The translations under genes and the position numbers were made by a program. Source: Dehalococcoidales bacterium (GTDB lineage Bacteria > Chloroflexota > Dehalococcoidia > Dehalococcoidales > RBG-16-60-22). Taken from it: a stretch of DNA of 7,884 bases. The notes beneath the pieces are model-generated. The model did not search any database and was not told where the DNA came from. It worked only from the letters and a program-made list of their open reading frames with translations. Numbering within the stretch: position 1 is the first letter of the stretch; each line of letters begins with the position of its first letter. Below are positions 5,775 to 7,884 of this stretch, in pieces. The stretch lies in NCBI GenBank assembly GCA_030628245.1, contig DAOVRI010000076.1, positions 1 to 7,884 on the forward strand, written 5' to 3'.

Positions 5775-7884
5775 TTAAACGCGACTTTTCTTACGTCCGC
5801 TCCGCAAGCGTACCATCAGCTTCTGGAGTCGGCGGTACTTCACCGGCCGCCATTTGCCGAGACTGAAGAGCTCGGGGAACAGGGCTTTGCGGGTCTCTTC
5901 GATAATAAACAGGCTGCCGCCGGCAAGTATGGCGATACCCCACCTGTCTATACCCAGAGGCACGGTGCGGAAAGCCTGCTGGAGGAAGGGGATATAGACA
6001 ACGGCTAACTGAAGCATTATCGCCAGCGAGACGGCCCCCACGAGCCAGCGGTTACGGAATATACCCAGCTTGAAGACGGAGAGTTCGTCCGAGCGGGCAT
6101 TGAAAACGCGGAACCACTCGAAGGTAACCATGGTGCAAAAAGCCAGGGTACGCGCTTCGTCAAGAGGCATTCTCGCCTGAGCCCAGTTGAAAATCAGGGT
6201 AATGCCGACCCCCATATATACCGCCATGGCAATGATGCGGAGTACCTGACCGGGGAAGAGAATACCCACGCTGGGGTGGCGGGGCGGCTGCTTGAGCTCA
6301 TCGCCGGACTTCGGTTCCAGTCCCAGCGGGATGGCCGAGGCCGTATCCGTAACCAGGTTGACCCAGATAATCTGCACCGCCAGCAGCGGCGCTTTGCCGA
6401 TGAATAGAATACACAGAATCAGGGCCAGCAGCTCACCGATGTTCGTACTGAGCAGTAAAAAGATAACGTTTCTTAATCGATTGAATATCGCCCTGCCCTC
6501 GTCAACCGCCGCCACCACTGAGGCGAAGTTATCGTCGGCCAGTGTCATATCGCAGGCTTCCTTGGCGACATCCGTGCCGGTAATGCCCATGGCGATGCCG
6601 ATATTGGCCGTTTTTAAGGCCGGGGCATCGTTAACGCCGTCGCCGGTCATGGCGACAATATGCCCCCGACTTTTCAGGGCGTTGACTATCCTCAGTTTCT
6701 GTATCGGCTCGATTCGTGCGAAAACGGAGACGGTTTCCACCTGCGCCGACAGTTCCTCGTCGCTCATCTCGCGGAGCTCGTTCCCGGTTATCGCTTTACC
6801 CTCCGGCAGGTCAAGCTGGCGGGCAATAGATTCCGCCGTAACTTTGTTATCGCCGGTAATCATGATAACCTTGATGCTGGCCTGCTTGCAGACTCGCACC
6901 GCTTCTTTCGCTTCCTCGCGCGGCGGGTCAGCCATCCCCGACAGGCCAACAAATACCAGATTACCCCTGAGATGTTCATCTTCAAGATCCTCCAGGTCAC
7001 CGGGCAGTTCGACATAGGCGGTGGCGATAACCCTCATCGCTTTCTGGGCCATAGCGTCGTTGGCCTGTAAGATAGCCTGAGTATCAGACTCTTTCAGAGG
7101 CACGATTTCACTCCCCCGGTAACGATACCTGCTCAGGGACAGGAGCTTTTCGGTGGCCCCCTTAACGTAGGCGACACGCCCGGCATCATGCGGGTGAAGG
7201 GTGGCCATGTAGAGTTTTTCACTCTGGAAAGGGATTTCATCGAGGCGGGGAAAGTTCCTGTCCAGTTTTTCACGGTTCATCCCGGCCTTGGCGGCGGCCA
7301 CCACCAGAGCGCCCTCGGTAGGGTCGCCAAAGATGCTGTAGCACTGTTCGTCTTCCATAGTAAGTACGGCGTCATTACAGATGGCGCCTATCCTGAGATG
7401 CAGCTCCAGGGCCGGTTCGTTATCTAAGGCCAGCTTCCGGCCATCGCTGTGGAATTCACCTTCGGGCGTATAACCTTCGCCGGTGACATCAATCCAGCGA
7501 CCGCCGACGAAAATCCGCCGTACCGTCATCTGGTTTAAAGTCAGCGTTCCGGTCTTGTCCGAGCAGATAACCGTGGCCGACCCCAGCGTCTCCACCGCCA
7601 CCAGCTTGCGGATAATAGCGTTACGGCGCGCCATAATCCTCATGCCCATGGCCAGGACCACGGTGACCACCGCCGGCAGTCCTTCCGGTATCGCCGAAAC
7701 AGCCGCAGCGACCGCCAGCAGGAATATTTCCATCCATTCCATACCCCTGAGAAGCCCGACGACTACCAGCAGGACACAGATGCCGAGGAAAAGGCCGATA
7801 ATATACCGGCTCAGCTTGCTGATGCTTTTTTGCAGCGGAGTCTTCTCCGGCTTGACTTCCTGGATGCCGGTAGCTATCTTGCCC
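5775..7884 (-). CDS. P2-type cation-transporting ATPase (Ca2+-ATPase-like), 5'-truncated by window end
   Basis: This membrane pump is driven by an aspartyl-phosphate cycle. The frame is open to the window edge, so the ATG at 7742 is internal; 702 residues are visible and roughly the first 200 are missing. The fragment opens with the end of the actuator-side linker (TPLQKSISKL), then TM3 and TM4 with PEGLP. The phosphorylation motif DKTGTLT follows (Asp at 7557-7559), then GDPTEGAL, KGATE and DPPR, MITGD, the hinge TGDGVNDAP (start at 6647) and TM5-TM10. Residues matching the SERCA Ca2+ ligands are all present: Glu in PEGLP (TM4), Asn and Glu in STNIGE (TM5), Asn, Thr and Asp in WVNLVTD (TM6) and Glu in VTFEW (TM8). 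This favours Ca2+ export over Na+/K+ exchange, although Mn2+ or other cations are possible. The C-terminus is a strongly basic tail. It lies upstream of otsA on the same strand but is separated by a repeat-bearing gap, so no shared operon is evident. Confidence 0.93.
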   Translation of the reverse strand, partial: GKIATGIQEVKPEKTPLQKSISKLSRYIIGLFLGICVLLVVVGLLRGMEWMEIFLLAVAAAVSAIPEGLPAVVTVVLAMGMRIMARRNAIIRKLVAVETLGSATVICSDKTGTLTLNQMTVRRIFVGGRWIDVTGEGYTPEGEFHSDGRKLALDNEPALELHLRIGAICNDAVLTMEDEQCYSIFGDPTEGALVVAAAKAGMNREKLDRNFPRLDEIPFQSEKLYMATLHPHDAGRVAYVKGATEKLLSLSRYRYRGSEIVPLKESDTQAILQANDAMAQKAMRVIATAYVELPGDLEDLEDEHLRGNLVFVGLSGMADPPREEAKEAVRVCKQASIKVIMITGDNKVTAESIARQLDLPEGKAITGNELREMSDEELSAQVETVSVFARIEPIQKLRIVNALKSRGHIVAMTGDGVNDAPALKTANIGIAMGITGTDVAKEACDMTLADDNFASVVAAVDEGRAIFNRLRNVIFLLLSTNIGELLALILCILFIGKAPLLAVQIIWVNLVTDTASAIPLGLEPKSGDELKQPPRHPSVGILFPGQVLRIIAMAVYMGVGITLIFNWAQARMPLDEARTLAFCTMVTFEWFRVFNARSDELSVFKLGIFRNRWLVGAVSLAIMLQLAVVYIPFLQQAFRTVPLGIDRWGIAILAGGSLFIIEETRKALFPELFSLGKWRPVKYRRLQKLMVRLRSGRKKSRV

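Noticed and set aside
6292..7017. 241-codon Ser-rich open frame on the plus strand opposite the ATPase
   Set aside because: The Ser/Arg/Thr-rich composition is typical of an antisense shadow, and the sense strand carries the conserved P-type ATPase motifs.
7740..7742. ATG as the start of the cation ATPase
   Set aside because: The frame stays open to the window end and encodes matching family sequence (TM3 and the preceding linker) upstream, so this Met is internal, just before TM4.

Overview
The window is bacterial chromosomal DNA, densely coding and moderately GC-rich in its genes. It is dominated by storage- and compatible-sugar metabolism. Every gene falls in a known family; I see no phage, transposase, CRISPR, tRNA or rRNA. 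The lineage cannot be fixed from this sequence. The GlgC and OtsA sequence style, GTG starts, strong GGAGG-type ribosome sites and a C-rich/G-rich intergenic inverted repeat would fit an anaerobic Chloroflexota (Dehalococcoidia-like) genome, but this is a low-confidence impression.

Layout. Positions 1-196 are a noncoding leader with a good promoter candidate (perfect TTGACA at 106-111). A rightward set follows: glgC (197-1468, ADP-glucose pyrophosphorylase), galT (1523-2572, galactose-1-phosphate uridylyltransferase family) and a small nitroreductase-family flavoprotein (2606-3163). The nitroreductase gene converges on a leftward pair with only 19 bp between the stop codons. That pair is otsA (3983-5467) followed by otsB (3183-3983), joined by a one-base stop/start overlap (TAGTG). 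Upstream of otsA lies a roughly 307-bp noncoding stretch (5468-5774). It holds a likely otsA promoter and a 134-bp imperfect inverted repeat. Beyond it is the leftward gene of a P2-type (Ca2+-ATPase-like) cation pump (5775 to the window end), whose N-terminal part lies off the window.

How the genes work together (inference). GlgC activates glucose-1-phosphate to ADP-glucose. The GalT-family enzyme handles nucleotide-sugar/hexose-1-phosphate exchange. OtsA uses a nucleotide-glucose donor and glucose-6-phosphate to make trehalose-6-phosphate, which OtsB dephosphorylates to trehalose. The two divisions, glgC-galT on one strand and otsAB on the other, therefore draw on the same glucose-phosphate pool and form a small glycogen/trehalose locus. 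The nitroreductase and the cation pump have no obvious link to it beyond position.

No previously undescribed system is evident. The points most worth a second look are the intergenic inverted repeat, the real substrate of the GalT-like protein beside glgC, the aromatic-rich HIPWP variant in OtsA, and the otsA start codon, where a GTG inside the ribosome-binding site can mislead gene callers.
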